The position numbers and the translations under genes were made by a program. DNA of 64,000 nucleotides, taken from JAGPCK01 sp041675505. Its GTDB lineage: Bacteria; Bacteroidota; Bacteroidia; UKL13-3. Within the stretch, counting starts at the first letter, position 1. Each line of letters starts with the position of its first letter. This document shows, piece after piece, positions 1 to 8,088 of the stretch. The notes beneath the pieces are model-generated. The model was not told the origin of the DNA. It saw only the letters and a program-made list of their open reading frames with translations, and searched no databases. Location: positions 62,001 to 126,000 of the forward strand of contig JBAYTR010000013.1 of NCBI GenBank assembly GCA_041675505.1, written 5' to 3'.

Positions 1-367
1 TCACTTCTTCAATGTGTTGATCAAACTTACCTGCCGATATAACCACCTGCTGCAACTGCTTTTGCACCGGAATTAAAAATACATTAAGAGTAGCCACGTC
101 ATTGGTGAAACTGAGTTTTTTCACATCAACCCGATTGCTGTCATACCCAAGATACGTAAACACTATTGAAACATTGATTGAGGTGAGCGAAATACTGAAC
201 CTCCCTTTTTCATCACATGCGGTGGCTTTTCCTTCGGATATAACGTATGCACCGGCCAGTTTTTCTCCCGTAAATTTATCCTTAACCACCCCTTTTACTG
301 TATAGGTTTGAGCGAAAGTTACCTGCCAAAAAAGGGGCAAAAGAAAGATTAAAAGCTTTGATTTCAC
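1..367 (-). CDS. TonB-dependent receptor, N-terminal part (runs off the left edge)
   Basis: About 122 residues are visible. A GTG start at 367, directly after an in-frame TAA, gives a signal peptide (MKSKLLIFLLPLFWQVTFAQ). Then comes a carboxypeptidase-regulatory-like beta domain (GVVKDKFTGEKLAGAYV, a serine/aspartate-rich middle, FTYLGYDS) and the phrase LQQVVISAGKFDQ, which normally leads into the plug domain of Bacteroidota TonB receptors. The barrel lies outside the window, so the substrate cannot be told. It diverges from the Crp/Fnr gene at 440, leaving only 72 bp for both promoters. Family call is firm for the N-terminal domain; receptor status is inferred from the layout. Confidence 0.75.
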   Translation of the reverse strand, partial: MKSKLLIFLLPLFWQVTFAQTYTVKGVVKDKFTGEKLAGAYVISEGKATACDEKGRFSISLTSINVSIVFTYLGYDSNRVDVKKLSFTNDVATLNVFLIPVQKQLQQVVISAGKFDQHIEEV

Positions 368-439
368 TTATATAAGATTCTCCTTGCACAAATTAAAACT
401 AGTTTCTGTATATTTATCACGTTTTTAAAAAGAAATGCC

Positions 440-1144
440 ATGCAGCGCACGCACCTTGATTGCCAGATGTGTGATTCACACACGATATCCTTCTTAAAGG
501 ATTGCTCACCCGAGCAACGTGAAAAAATAAGTCAGGTAAAAACCTGTAGCCACTACAAAAAAGGTGAAAACATCTTTTATGAAGGTAACATCCCTTTGGG
601 TATTTATTGCATCAGCAAAGGTGTAGTTAAACTGGTTCGCACCAACCATGACGGTAAAGAGCAAATTCTGCGCTTTGCACAAACCGGTGAATTTTTAGGT
701 TACCGTGCACTTATTGCTGATGAGCCACTCGTTTCAACAGCGGTATGTGTAGAAGACACCATTTCCTGTTTTATTCCCCGCAAAGCGTTTATTGACCTGC
801 TGGATGAAAATCCGCACATTAGTAAAAGTTTGCTCAAAGCCCTTAGTCATGAATTGGGTGTGGTGGAAGAGCGCGTTCAAAGTCTTGCACAAAAAAGTGT
901 GCGTGAAAGACTGGCTGAAACATTGCTCTTTCTGCAAACCACTTTCAGCACAGAACAAAATGAAGATGTTATCTCCATTACCTTACCACGCGAAGATATT
1001 GCCAACATTGTAGGCACTGCAACAGAAACCGTAATTCGTCTGCTTTCCGACTTTAAAAGCGACAAACTGATTGAATTGGAAGGCAAAAAAATCAGGATAC
1101 TGAACAAAAAGGGATTGGAAAAAATCTCCCACGCATCAGTTTAA
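440..1144 (+). CDS. Crp/Fnr family transcriptional regulator, FNR-like
   Basis: A 234-residue regulator with an N-terminal cyclic-nucleotide-binding fold (about 25-145) and a C-terminal winged helix (about 150-225). The recognition helix region reads LPREDIANIVGTATETVIRLL, close to the FNR E--SR pattern. N-terminal cysteines C8, C11 and C22, plus C103 in the beta roll, could ligate an oxygen-sensitive [4Fe-4S] cluster as in E. coli FNR; this is inference, since the spacing differs. It sits directly upstream of a universal stress gene and the cbb3 oxidase cluster, the usual position of FixK/Fnr regulators of micro-oxic respiration. FNR-like sites are visible at 1158-1171 and, weaker, at 4726-4739. 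Confidence 0.88.
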   Translation: MQRTHLDCQMCDSHTISFLKDCSPEQREKISQVKTCSHYKKGENIFYEGNIPLGIYCISKGVVKLVRTNHDGKEQILRFAQTGEFLGYRALIADEPLVSTAVCVEDTISCFIPRKAFIDLLDENPHISKSLLKALSHELGVVEERVQSLAQKSVRERLAETLLFLQTTFSTEQNEDVISITLPREDIANIVGTATETVIRLLSDFKSDKLIELEGKKIRILNKKGLEKISHASV

Positions 1145-1157
1145 GTCAGCCACTGTA

Positions 1158-1171
1158 CTGATAAAAATCAT
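1158..1171. promoter_or_regulatory. FNR/CRP-type operator candidate upstream of the usp gene
   Basis: The sequence CTGATAAAAATCAT contains the palindromic core TGAT-N4-ATCA, which is the FNR consensus core TTGAT-N4-ATCAA with only the outermost base of each half changed. Its centre is about 65 bp upstream of the start site predicted from the -7 element at 1216-1223, a reasonable activator position. The gene for an FNR-like protein ends just 14 bp upstream. Confidence 0.5.
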
Positions 1172-1215
1172 ATTTTGAAATGAGTCCTGTCATGTTTCAA
1201 TGGCAGTTTTAAATC

Positions 1216-1223
1216 TAATTTTG
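1216..1223 (+). promoter_or_regulatory. Bacteroidota -7 element for the usp-ccoI-ccoS unit
   Basis: TAATTTTG matches TAnnTTTG exactly and lies 27 bp before the GTG start at 1250. No good -33 TTTG is seen at the right distance (TTTC at 1195-1197 is the closest), which fits a promoter that needs an activator such as the FNR-like protein. Confidence 0.45.
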
Positions 1224-1249
1224 ACTACTACAATTAATTTGAAACTGCT

Positions 1250-2089
1250 GTGGTTAAAAACATGCTTATTTTGATGGACGGCACGCGGGACTCTGAAAAG
1301 TTACTGGATCTTTCAGTGCGTCTGTTCAATCAGCCGAACAACCAATACAATGCTACCTTTATCAATGGCATTCGTAACAAGCACCTGGGAGATTTATTTG
1401 AAATTCCTTCTGAATCGCTTAATTACTATTACTCCTATTCCGATATTCTGGATAAAATACTGCACACAGAGCAGGACAACAGTAACGAATTCATTGAAAG
1501 GTTCATCAACAAATGCGAGGAAATGAATATTCGTACCAGAGTTTACCTGAACGAAGATGACACTGAAAAAGGGTTTGCCAGCGACAGTATGTTTTCTGAT
1601 TTACTGGTTATAGGCAAAAGCATTTTCACCAGAAAATATTCAGATAAAAGTAGCATTGAAATACTGGAATCAACGCTTAGCAAAGCCAGATGCCCGATAT
1701 TGTTGTTGCCCAATGAATCACCCTCCTTCAAAAATATTGTCATTTTGTTTGATGGCTCACAACGTAGTTTTGACGCCATCAAATTATTCGTTTACCTCAG
1801 TGCCGATCAACTGAAAAAAAACAAGGTTATACTATTTACCATTGTAAATGAACATACCGTAGTATCAGAAAAAAACGTGTGTGATTACCTCAAGGTACAT
1901 CAGCCGTTTTTCTCGGTAAACCGAATTTATCCCGACAACTATTACAATGAACTGTTATCCGGCCTGAGCGATTTGGATGAATTTCTGCTGGTAACCGGTG
2001 TAAGCAGACAGGAAAATATTGAAGATGTAATTTCAAACCGGGAAAACTCTTTTTATTTAAAAGGCAACCGATCAGTATTTATGTTGTAA
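1250..2089 (+). CDS. Universal stress protein family protein (two UspA-like halves)
   Basis: A 279-residue soluble protein. The first half begins with NMLILMDGTRDSEKLLDLSV and ends with CPILLLPNE, the usual last strand of a UspA domain. The second half starts with NIVILFDGSQRSFDAIKLF. The ATP-binding motif G-2x-G-9x-G-S/T is not evident in either half, so ATP binding is doubtful. The listed start is GTG; an in-frame ATG lies at 1262. It is placed between an FNR-like gene and ccoI with 2 bp to ccoI, so it is probably co-induced with the oxidase under low oxygen. Precise function unknown. Confidence 0.75.
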   Translation: MVKNMLILMDGTRDSEKLLDLSVRLFNQPNNQYNATFINGIRNKHLGDLFEIPSESLNYYYSYSDILDKILHTEQDNSNEFIERFINKCEEMNIRTRVYLNEDDTEKGFASDSMFSDLLVIGKSIFTRKYSDKSSIEILESTLSKARCPILLLPNESPSFKNIVILFDGSQRSFDAIKLFVYLSADQLKKNKVILFTIVNEHTVVSEKNVCDYLKVHQPFFSVNRIYPDNYYNELLSGLSDLDEFLLVTGVSRQENIEDVISNRENSFYLKGNRSVFML

Positions 2090-2091
2090 GC

Positions 2092-4521
2092 ATGAGCAGC
2101 GTACTGGACCAAAAAACAAGCACCTGCTACCATTGCGGTGAATTATGCGAAGACGAAACACTGCAGTATAACTCCCTTACGTTTTGCTGTAATGGTTGCA
2201 AAAGTGTGTACGAACTTCTCTCTGAAAACAACCTGTGCGATTATTATAGCATAGATAACACACCCGGAATCAATCAGAAAAAACCTGTACTCAGTAATCA
2301 GTTCAACTACCTGGACGATGAACAAGTTCAGCAAAAACTGATTAGTTACCGTGATAAGGAAATGACAAAAGTTACTTTCTTTATCCCCGTGATGCACTGC
2401 AGTTCTTGTATATGGCTGCTGGAGAGTTTGTATAAAATAAAAAAGGGTATTGCCTCATCAAAGGTGAACTTCCTGAAAAAAGAAGTAAGCATTACGTTTA
2501 TCAATGAGCAGCTTTCTTTGCGGGAAGTAGTTGAACTACTTACCTCCTTAGGTTATGAACCCGCCATTAACCTGAGTAATATTGAGGATGAAATAAAACA
2601 CAAGGACAGCAAAAAAATTCTGTACCAGATGGGCGTAGCCGGATTCTGTTTTGGCAACATCATGCTCATCAGCTTTCCGGAATATTTCGGATTAGATGCT
2701 TTTACACAATCATCCTTTTCTAAACTGTTCGGCTACCTGAACATGGCGCTATCCTTACCTGTATTTCTGTATAGCTCCAGAGACTACTTCATCAATGCAT
2801 TTAAGGGTTTACGCAAAAAACACATCAGCATTGATGTTCCATTGGCGCTGGGCATACTTGTACTTTTTGTACGCAGTGCCTACGAAGTTATTTCAGAAAC
2901 AGGCATCGGTTACTTTGATACACATGCCGGACTTGTTTTCTTTTTACTTATCGGCAAGTGGTTTCAGCAAAAAACATTTGATACACTTTCATTTGAGCGT
3001 GATTACAAATCATATTTCCCTGTTGCTGTAACTGCTGTTAAAAACGGAGTTGAAGCAACTGTTCCTGTCACCAACCTGAAGGTGGGTGACCGCATCATTA
3101 TACGCAACAATGAACTTATACCTGCCGATGCTATTCTTTTACAAGGTAGCGCCAGCATTGACTTCAGTTTTGTAACAGGGGAGTCTAACCCGGTGAGTAA
3201 AGTAGCAGGTGAAATTATATATGCCGGAGGCCGGCAGGTAGGTAGCACCATTGAACTGGAAATTACCAAAAATGTGTCGCAAAGTTACCTTACACAGTTA
3301 TGGAACAGTGAGCACTTCAGTAAAGACACACAAAGCCGTATCCAAACATTTCAGCAAACAGTAAGTAAATATTTTACGCTGGCACTTTTGCTTATTGCCA
3401 CAAGTGCCGGTATATATTGGAGCATAGTTAACCCTGCACTAATCTGGCGTGCTGTAACGGCAGTACTGATTATTGCCTGCCCCTGCGCTTTGGCTTTGTC
3501 AAGCCCCTTTGCACTCGGAACTGCCATGCGCATTTTAGGGCGTCACAAATTTTACATCAAATCCCCTGAGGTGGTCGAACAAATTGCTAAAACAAACACC
3601 ATTGTATTCGACAAAACCGGCACCATTACACAGCCGGATGAAGCGCACATTACTTATATAGGTGATGCTCTTTCACCAAAAACCAGGGAAGCTGTTGCTG
3701 CATTAGCCGCTAACTCGGTGCATCCGCTCAGCAAAAAAATAAAGAAACACCTGAATGCACCCTCCAATGAGCAGGTAATAGCTTACGAAGAAATAAACGG
3801 AAAGGGTTTGAGCGGCATAATTAACGGGACCACAATAAAACTGGGTTCTTTCGACTTTATATTTCCCGGACAGGATGCCATAAAAATGAGTGCTGAAAAC
3901 CCTGATTTACTGGCCACCCGCGTTTATATAGAAATAGACGGGCGCGTACCGGGTTTCTTTCAATTACAACATGCATACAGAAATGGTTTGCGCGAGTTAA
4001 TAGCAGCATTAAAACCACACTATGACCTGCACCTGTTATCAGGCGACAACGAAAGTGAAAAGCATAAACTGGCAGATTTTTTCGGCAACACTACGCAACT
4101 CCACTTCAGGCAGTCTCCGTCAAACAAGTTACACTATATTGAACAGCTTCGTGCACAAAACAAGCAGGTGATGATGCTGGGTGACGGGCTGAATGATGCA
4201 GGTGCTTTAAAAGCTGCACACACGGGTGTTTCCATTACTGAAAATACCGCCCACTTTTCGCCTTCTTCTGATGTGATTATGGATGCTTGCAAATTCGAAA
4301 AAATGTTTAATTTTATACGATTTTCAAAGGATACGGTAAAAGTGATACATATGAGTTTTGTGATTTCGTTAATCTACAACATCATCGGATTGAGTTTTGC
4401 CGTTCAGGGCACACTATCTCCGTTAATCGCAGCCATACTGATGCCTTTAAGTTCAGTAACCGTTATCGGGTTCACCACTATTGCTACCACCTTATTCTCT
4501 AAACAAAGAAACTTATCATGA
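2092..4521 (+). CDS. ccoI: Copper-translocating P1B-type ATPase, cbb3 oxidase assembly (CcoI/FixI)
   Basis: An 809-residue heavy-metal P-type ATPase. The N-terminus has a Cys-rich segment (CYHCG near 13, FCCNGC near 32) typical of the CcoI/FixI branch, then an HMA-like domain with MHCSSCIW near 100. The membrane part carries the copper motif CPCALA, the catalytic loop DKTGTIT (phosphorylated Asp) and the hinge GDGLNDAGAL. In this branch the pump exports copper to the periplasm for insertion into the CcoN binuclear centre. It follows the usp gene by 2 bp and overlaps ccoS by 4 bp (ATGA), so translation is coupled. Confidence 0.92.
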   Translation: MSSVLDQKTSTCYHCGELCEDETLQYNSLTFCCNGCKSVYELLSENNLCDYYSIDNTPGINQKKPVLSNQFNYLDDEQVQQKLISYRDKEMTKVTFFIPVMHCSSCIWLLESLYKIKKGIASSKVNFLKKEVSITFINEQLSLREVVELLTSLGYEPAINLSNIEDEIKHKDSKKILYQMGVAGFCFGNIMLISFPEYFGLDAFTQSSFSKLFGYLNMALSLPVFLYSSRDYFINAFKGLRKKHISIDVPLALGILVLFVRSAYEVISETGIGYFDTHAGLVFFLLIGKWFQQKTFDTLSFERDYKSYFPVAVTAVKNGVEATVPVTNLKVGDRIIIRNNELIPADAILLQGSASIDFSFVTGESNPVSKVAGEIIYAGGRQVGSTIELEITKNVSQSYLTQLWNSEHFSKDTQSRIQTFQQTVSKYFTLALLLIATSAGIYWSIVNPALIWRAVTAVLIIACPCALALSSPFALGTAMRILGRHKFYIKSPEVVEQIAKTNTIVFDKTGTITQPDEAHITYIGDALSPKTREAVAALAANSVHPLSKKIKKHLNAPSNEQVIAYEEINGKGLSGIINGTTIKLGSFDFIFPGQDAIKMSAENPDLLATRVYIEIDGRVPGFFQLQHAYRNGLRELIAALKPHYDLHLLSGDNESEKHKLADFFGNTTQLHFRQSPSNKLHYIEQLRAQNKQVMMLGDGLNDAGALKAAHTGVSITENTAHFSPSSDVIMDACKFEKMFNFIRFSKDTVKVIHMSFVISLIYNIIGLSFAVQGTLSPLIAAILMPLSSVTVIGFTTIATTLFSKQRNLS

Positions 4522-4709
4522 GCATAATGTATTTACTTATCGGATGCAGCCTTACGCTGGCGCTCTTTTTTCTGGGAGCTTTTATATGGTCCGTTAAATC
4601 AGGTCAGCTGGATGATGATTACACTCCATCTGTACGCATTCTTTTTGACAACAAACCTGCACCACCTGAAAATAGTGAGCATGTTAAAGCCAAGGCCCGA
4701 AAAACCTAA
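4518..4709 (+). CDS. ccoS: cbb3-type cytochrome oxidase assembly protein CcoS
   Basis: A 63-residue protein with one N-terminal membrane helix followed by the CcoS signature FIWSVKSGQLDDDYTP and RILFD. CcoS is needed for cofactor maturation of cbb3 oxidase. The start ATG overlaps the ccoI stop by 4 bp. The length is normal for the family. Confidence 0.9.
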   Translation: MSIMYLLIGCSLTLALFFLGAFIWSVKSGQLDDDYTPSVRILFDNKPAPPENSEHVKAKARKT

Positions 4710-4725
4710 ACAAAATACAGAAAGT

Positions 4726-4739
4726 ATGACCAAAATCAG
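4726..4739. promoter_or_regulatory. Weak FNR-like site upstream of ccoNO
   Basis: ATGACCAAAATCAG holds TGAC-N4-ATCA, one base off the FNR core in the left half. Its centre is about 65 bp upstream of the start site expected from the ccoNO -7 element, the same distance as the better site upstream of usp. The matching geometry is the main reason to list it. Confidence 0.3.
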
Positions 4740-4762
4740 GTTTTCTGCTGCCCAATGTCATT

Positions 4763-4791
4763 TTTGTGTCATAAGCACAACTATAGTTTTG
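4763..4791 (+). promoter_or_regulatory. Bacteroidota promoter of the ccoNOQP operon
   Basis: TTTG at 4763-4766 and TAGTTTTG at 4784-4791 are separated by 17 bp and match the -33 TTTG / -7 TAnnTTTG pattern. Transcription should begin near 4798, leaving about 30 nt before the ccoNO ATG at 4828. Confidence 0.6.
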
Positions 4792-4827
4792 AATCATTAA
4801 ATACCAGATATAAAAAACACAGCTACT

Positions 4828-6957
4828 ATGCAAGTCGAGAAATTTAATTATGACAACAAGATTGTTCGCAACTTTGCTATTGCGACCATTATTTTTGGTG
4901 TGGTTGGTATGCTCGTGGGCTTATTGGCCGCGGTTCAGCTTTACCATCCCGCAGCTAATTTAGGTACACAGTACACGTCATTCGGACGTATACGCCCGTT
5001 ACACACCAATGCGATCATTTTTGCGTTTGTGGGTAATGCCATATTTATGGGCGTTTACTATTCTCTTCAGAGATTGTGTAAAGCCCGCATGTACAGTGAT
5101 CTTTTAAGTAAGTTGCACTTTTGGGGGTGGCAGTTAGTTATTCTCTCAGCGGCAATCACGTTACCTTTAGGCTTAAGCAGTTCAAAAGAATATGCTGAAC
5201 TAGAATGGCCCATTGATATTCTGATTGCTTTAGTGTGGGTGGTTTTTGGTCTTAACATGATTATGACCATTATCAAACGCAGAGAGAAACAAATGTATGT
5301 AGCCATTTGGTTTTACATAGCTACGTTTGTTACAGTTGCCGTGTTGCACATTGTGAACTCACTGGCTATTCCGGTAAGTTTATTCAAGAGTTATTCAGTT
5401 TATGCGGGCGTTCAGGATGCGCTGGTACAGTGGTGGTACGGTCACAATGCCGTAGCGTTTTTCCTCACCACACCCTTCCTTGGTATGATGTATTATTACC
5501 TGCCTAAAGCAGCCAATCGTCCTGTTTATTCTTACAAACTTTCTATACTTCACTTCTGGTCGCTTATATTCTTATACATCTGGGCCGGACCACACCACTT
5601 GCTTTACTCTTCTTTGCCTGATTGGGCACAATCATTAGGAGTAGCCTTCTCTATCATGCTCATTGCACCATCATGGGGCGGTATGATTAACGGATTACTT
5701 ACCCTGCGCGGTGCCTGGGACAGAGTAAGAGATGAGCCTATTTTGAAAATGTTTGCTGTGGGTGTTACTGCATACGGTATGGCCACATTCGAAGGTCCTT
5801 TGCTTTCACTGAAAAACGTAAATGCTGTAGCACACTTCACCGATTGGATTGTAGCACACGTGCATGTGGGTGCTTTAGGTTGGAACGGTTTATTAACCTT
5901 CGCTATACTTTACTGGATTATTCCACGCATTTACAATACTACTATTTACTCTAAGAGTTTAATGAATGTACACTTCTGGCTGGCTACATTAGGTATTGTG
6001 TTCTATGCTATTCCTATGTACTGGTCGGGTTTCACTCAAGGTTTAATGTGGAGAGAATTTACTGAACAAGGTACTCTTCAATACCCTGAATTCCTGAAAA
6101 TAACCATACAGATTTTACCACTTCATGTATTGCGTTCATTAGGTGGAACACTTTATCTGGCCGGATTCTTTGTTTTGATCTACAACATTGTTAAAACCAT
6201 TAAACAAGGATCGCTTGTAGCAAACGAACCCGCTGAGGCACCTGCTTTGGAAAAATCTAAACTGTTTGTACCCGGTGAATTTTGGCACACTGTATTGGAA
6301 AAGAAACCGGTTACTTTTACCGTTCTGGCCGTTATCATGATTGTTATTGGCGGTGCTGTAGAAATGATTCCAACCTTTACTGTTAAACAAAATATTCCTA
6401 CCATCAGTTCTGTAAAACCATATTCACCATTAGAATTACAAGGACGTGACATTTACATTCGTGAAGGATGTAATGCCTGCCACACGCAATGGGTTCGCCC
6501 GTTCCGGTGGGAAACCGAACGTTATCAGGGTGAATATTCTAAAGCAGGAGAATATGTGTACGACCATCCTTTCTTGTGGGGTTCCAAACGAACCGGTCCT
6601 GACTTGCACCGTTTGGGAGCCAAATATCCTGATAGCTGGCACTACTACCACATGATGGACCCTCGTTCCATGTCGCCAGGTTCTATTATGCCTCCTTACC
6701 CTTGGCTGGCTGAACAAGACATTGACGTTGCTTCTACTGCACCAAAAATGAAAGCCTTGCGCTCAGTAGGTGTACCGTATACTGATGAAGAAATTAACAA
6801 TGCACAAGCCAGTATAGATGCACAGGCTACCTCCATCTCAGAGGCATTGAAGAAAGAGAAAATCGCCCTTGACAAAAACAAGGAAATGATAGCACTTATT
6901 GCCTACATGCAACGTTTGGGTGCCGACATTAAAAAACAAAATACTGTTTCTAACTAA
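4828..6957 (+). CDS. ccoNO: cbb3-type cytochrome c oxidase, fused subunits I and II (CcoN-CcoO)
   Basis: A 709-residue fusion. Residues 1 to about 500 form the multi-helix catalytic subunit CcoN, with haem and CuB ligand regions such as WWYGHNAVAFFLTT, GPHHLLYSSLP and VAHVHVGALGWNG. After a linker and one more helix, residues about 530-709 form CcoO, a monohaem cytochrome c domain with CNACH at 548-552, the following TQWVRPF, and SMSPGSIMPPYPWL containing the likely Met ligand. CcoN and CcoO are separate genes in Proteobacteria; the fusion is common in Bacteroidota. It reduces oxygen to water with high affinity and pumps protons in the inner membrane. It heads the operon continued by a ccoQ-like gene and ccoP. 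Confidence 0.95.
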   Translation: MQVEKFNYDNKIVRNFAIATIIFGVVGMLVGLLAAVQLYHPAANLGTQYTSFGRIRPLHTNAIIFAFVGNAIFMGVYYSLQRLCKARMYSDLLSKLHFWGWQLVILSAAITLPLGLSSSKEYAELEWPIDILIALVWVVFGLNMIMTIIKRREKQMYVAIWFYIATFVTVAVLHIVNSLAIPVSLFKSYSVYAGVQDALVQWWYGHNAVAFFLTTPFLGMMYYYLPKAANRPVYSYKLSILHFWSLIFLYIWAGPHHLLYSSLPDWAQSLGVAFSIMLIAPSWGGMINGLLTLRGAWDRVRDEPILKMFAVGVTAYGMATFEGPLLSLKNVNAVAHFTDWIVAHVHVGALGWNGLLTFAILYWIIPRIYNTTIYSKSLMNVHFWLATLGIVFYAIPMYWSGFTQGLMWREFTEQGTLQYPEFLKITIQILPLHVLRSLGGTLYLAGFFVLIYNIVKTIKQGSLVANEPAEAPALEKSKLFVPGEFWHTVLEKKPVTFTVLAVIMIVIGGAVEMIPTFTVKQNIPTISSVKPYSPLELQGRDIYIREGCNACHTQWVRPFRWETERYQGEYSKAGEYVYDHPFLWGSKRTGPDLHRLGAKYPDSWHYYHMMDPRSMSPGSIMPPYPWLAEQDIDVASTAPKMKALRSVGVPYTDEEINNAQASIDAQATSISEALKKEKIALDKNKEMIALIAYMQRLGADIKKQNTVSN

Positions 6958-6975
6958 GTTTAAATTTAACTACAC

Positions 6976-7134
6976 ATGAAACAATTTTTATATAATGTAA
7001 CCGGGGTTGACGGCTATCTTATCTTCTCCATGGTTGTATTCATACTGTTCTTTGTGGGCCTACTGTGGTGGGTCTTCAAAGCTGACAAAACCTACATTAA
7101 CCGAATGAAAAATTTACCCTTTGACAACAATTAA
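6976..7134 (+). CDS. ccoQ: Small membrane subunit, CcoQ/FixQ-like
   Basis: A 52-residue protein: MKQFLYNVTGVDGYLIFSMV and onward, a single membrane helix (about 13-37) ending in LLWWVFKADKTYI, then a short charged tail. Size, topology and position between ccoNO and ccoP match CcoQ, which stabilises the oxidase. Sequence conservation in CcoQ is too low for proof by reading alone. Confidence 0.75.
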   Translation: MKQFLYNVTGVDGYLIFSMVVFILFFVGLLWWVFKADKTYINRMKNLPFDNN

Positions 7135-7144
7135 GCAACAGGTC

Positions 7145-8026
7145 ATGAAAAAAATTTATATCGCAATAGCCTTTCTTGCTGCCTACTCCAACACTTTTGC
7201 GCAGGATACCGTAGCACCAGTTGAAACAGATACTACTTTTTACAGTGTACTGCTGGGTATTATCATTGTTTTGAGTGCAGTGCTGCTGATTGTAACGTTT
7301 ACGTTGCAAAAGGTAGTAAGTGTATTACACATTGAAGCCACAGGCGGAAATTACCCGCAATACGAAGACGATCGCGGATTCTGGGAAAAACTACTTTCAC
7401 TTAAACCGCTTGCCGCAGAAAAAGAAGTGGAACTTGAGCATGAATATGACGGAATCAAAGAACTGAATAACCCCATTCCGCCATGGTTCAATGTGCTATT
7501 TTACGGAACTGTAGTATTCGCCATTATCTACCTCTTTGTTTACCACGTTTTTGATATTGCACCATTACAGGGTAAAGAATATGAAAACCAGGTGGCCGTA
7601 GCCGAAAAGCAAAAAAACGACTTCCTTAAAAAAGCCGGAAATCTGGTGGATGAAAACAATGTAAAAGCAATAACCGATCAGAAATTACTTACCGCAGGAG
7701 CAGAACTATTTACATCAAAATGTGCCGCCTGTCATGGTCAAAAAGGTGAGGGAACAGTAGGCCCTAATCTGACTGATGAGTATTGGCTGCATGGCGGAAC
7801 CATCAACGATGTTTTTAAAACCATTAAATACGGTGTACCTGCTAAAGGTATGATTGCCTGGCAAAGCACACTTAACCCCATTGAAATGCAAAATGTGGCC
7901 AGCTACATTATGTCACTACAAGGCACTAACCCGGCCGGAGGTAAAGAACCTCAGGGTGAAAAAATGTCTACTGCGGCTGATGCTGTAGTAGCTGACTCTG
8001 TGGCTACCGACTCACTTGTGAAATAA
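7145..8026 (+). CDS. ccoP: cbb3-type cytochrome c oxidase subunit III (CcoP), monohaem
   Basis: A 293-residue protein from the ATG at 7145; a TTG 24 bp upstream would overlap ccoQ, and the ATG gives the better start (MKKIYIAIAFLAAYSNTFAQ). Further helices lie at about 28-55 and at PPWFNVLFYGTVVFAIIYLF, the FixP_N anchor. A single c-type haem motif, CAACHGQKGEG, sits at 193-197, followed by a GTVGPNLTDEYWLHGG region and a GMIAW Met ligand region. Proteobacterial CcoP has two haems; only one CxxCH is present here. The C-terminus is an Ala/Asp/Val tail. It ends the operon just before a strong terminator. Confidence 0.93.
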   Translation: MKKIYIAIAFLAAYSNTFAQDTVAPVETDTTFYSVLLGIIIVLSAVLLIVTFTLQKVVSVLHIEATGGNYPQYEDDRGFWEKLLSLKPLAAEKEVELEHEYDGIKELNNPIPPWFNVLFYGTVVFAIIYLFVYHVFDIAPLQGKEYENQVAVAEKQKNDFLKKAGNLVDENNVKAITDQKLLTAGAELFTSKCAACHGQKGEGTVGPNLTDEYWLHGGTINDVFKTIKYGVPAKGMIAWQSTLNPIEMQNVASYIMSLQGTNPAGGKEPQGEKMSTAADAVVADSVATDSLVK

Positions 8027-8036
8027 CTACCTTTGT

Positions 8037-8067
8037 AGCCCTCTTCATACCGAAGAGGGCTTTTTTT
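8037..8067 (+). terminator. Rho-independent terminator after ccoP
   Basis: AGCCCTCTTC (8037-8046) pairs perfectly with GAAGAGGGCT (8052-8061) around a 5-nt loop and is followed by a run of seven T. It separates the oxidase structural genes from ccoG. Confidence 0.9.
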
Positions 8068-8088
8068 CATCTGCCTGCACGATACAAC

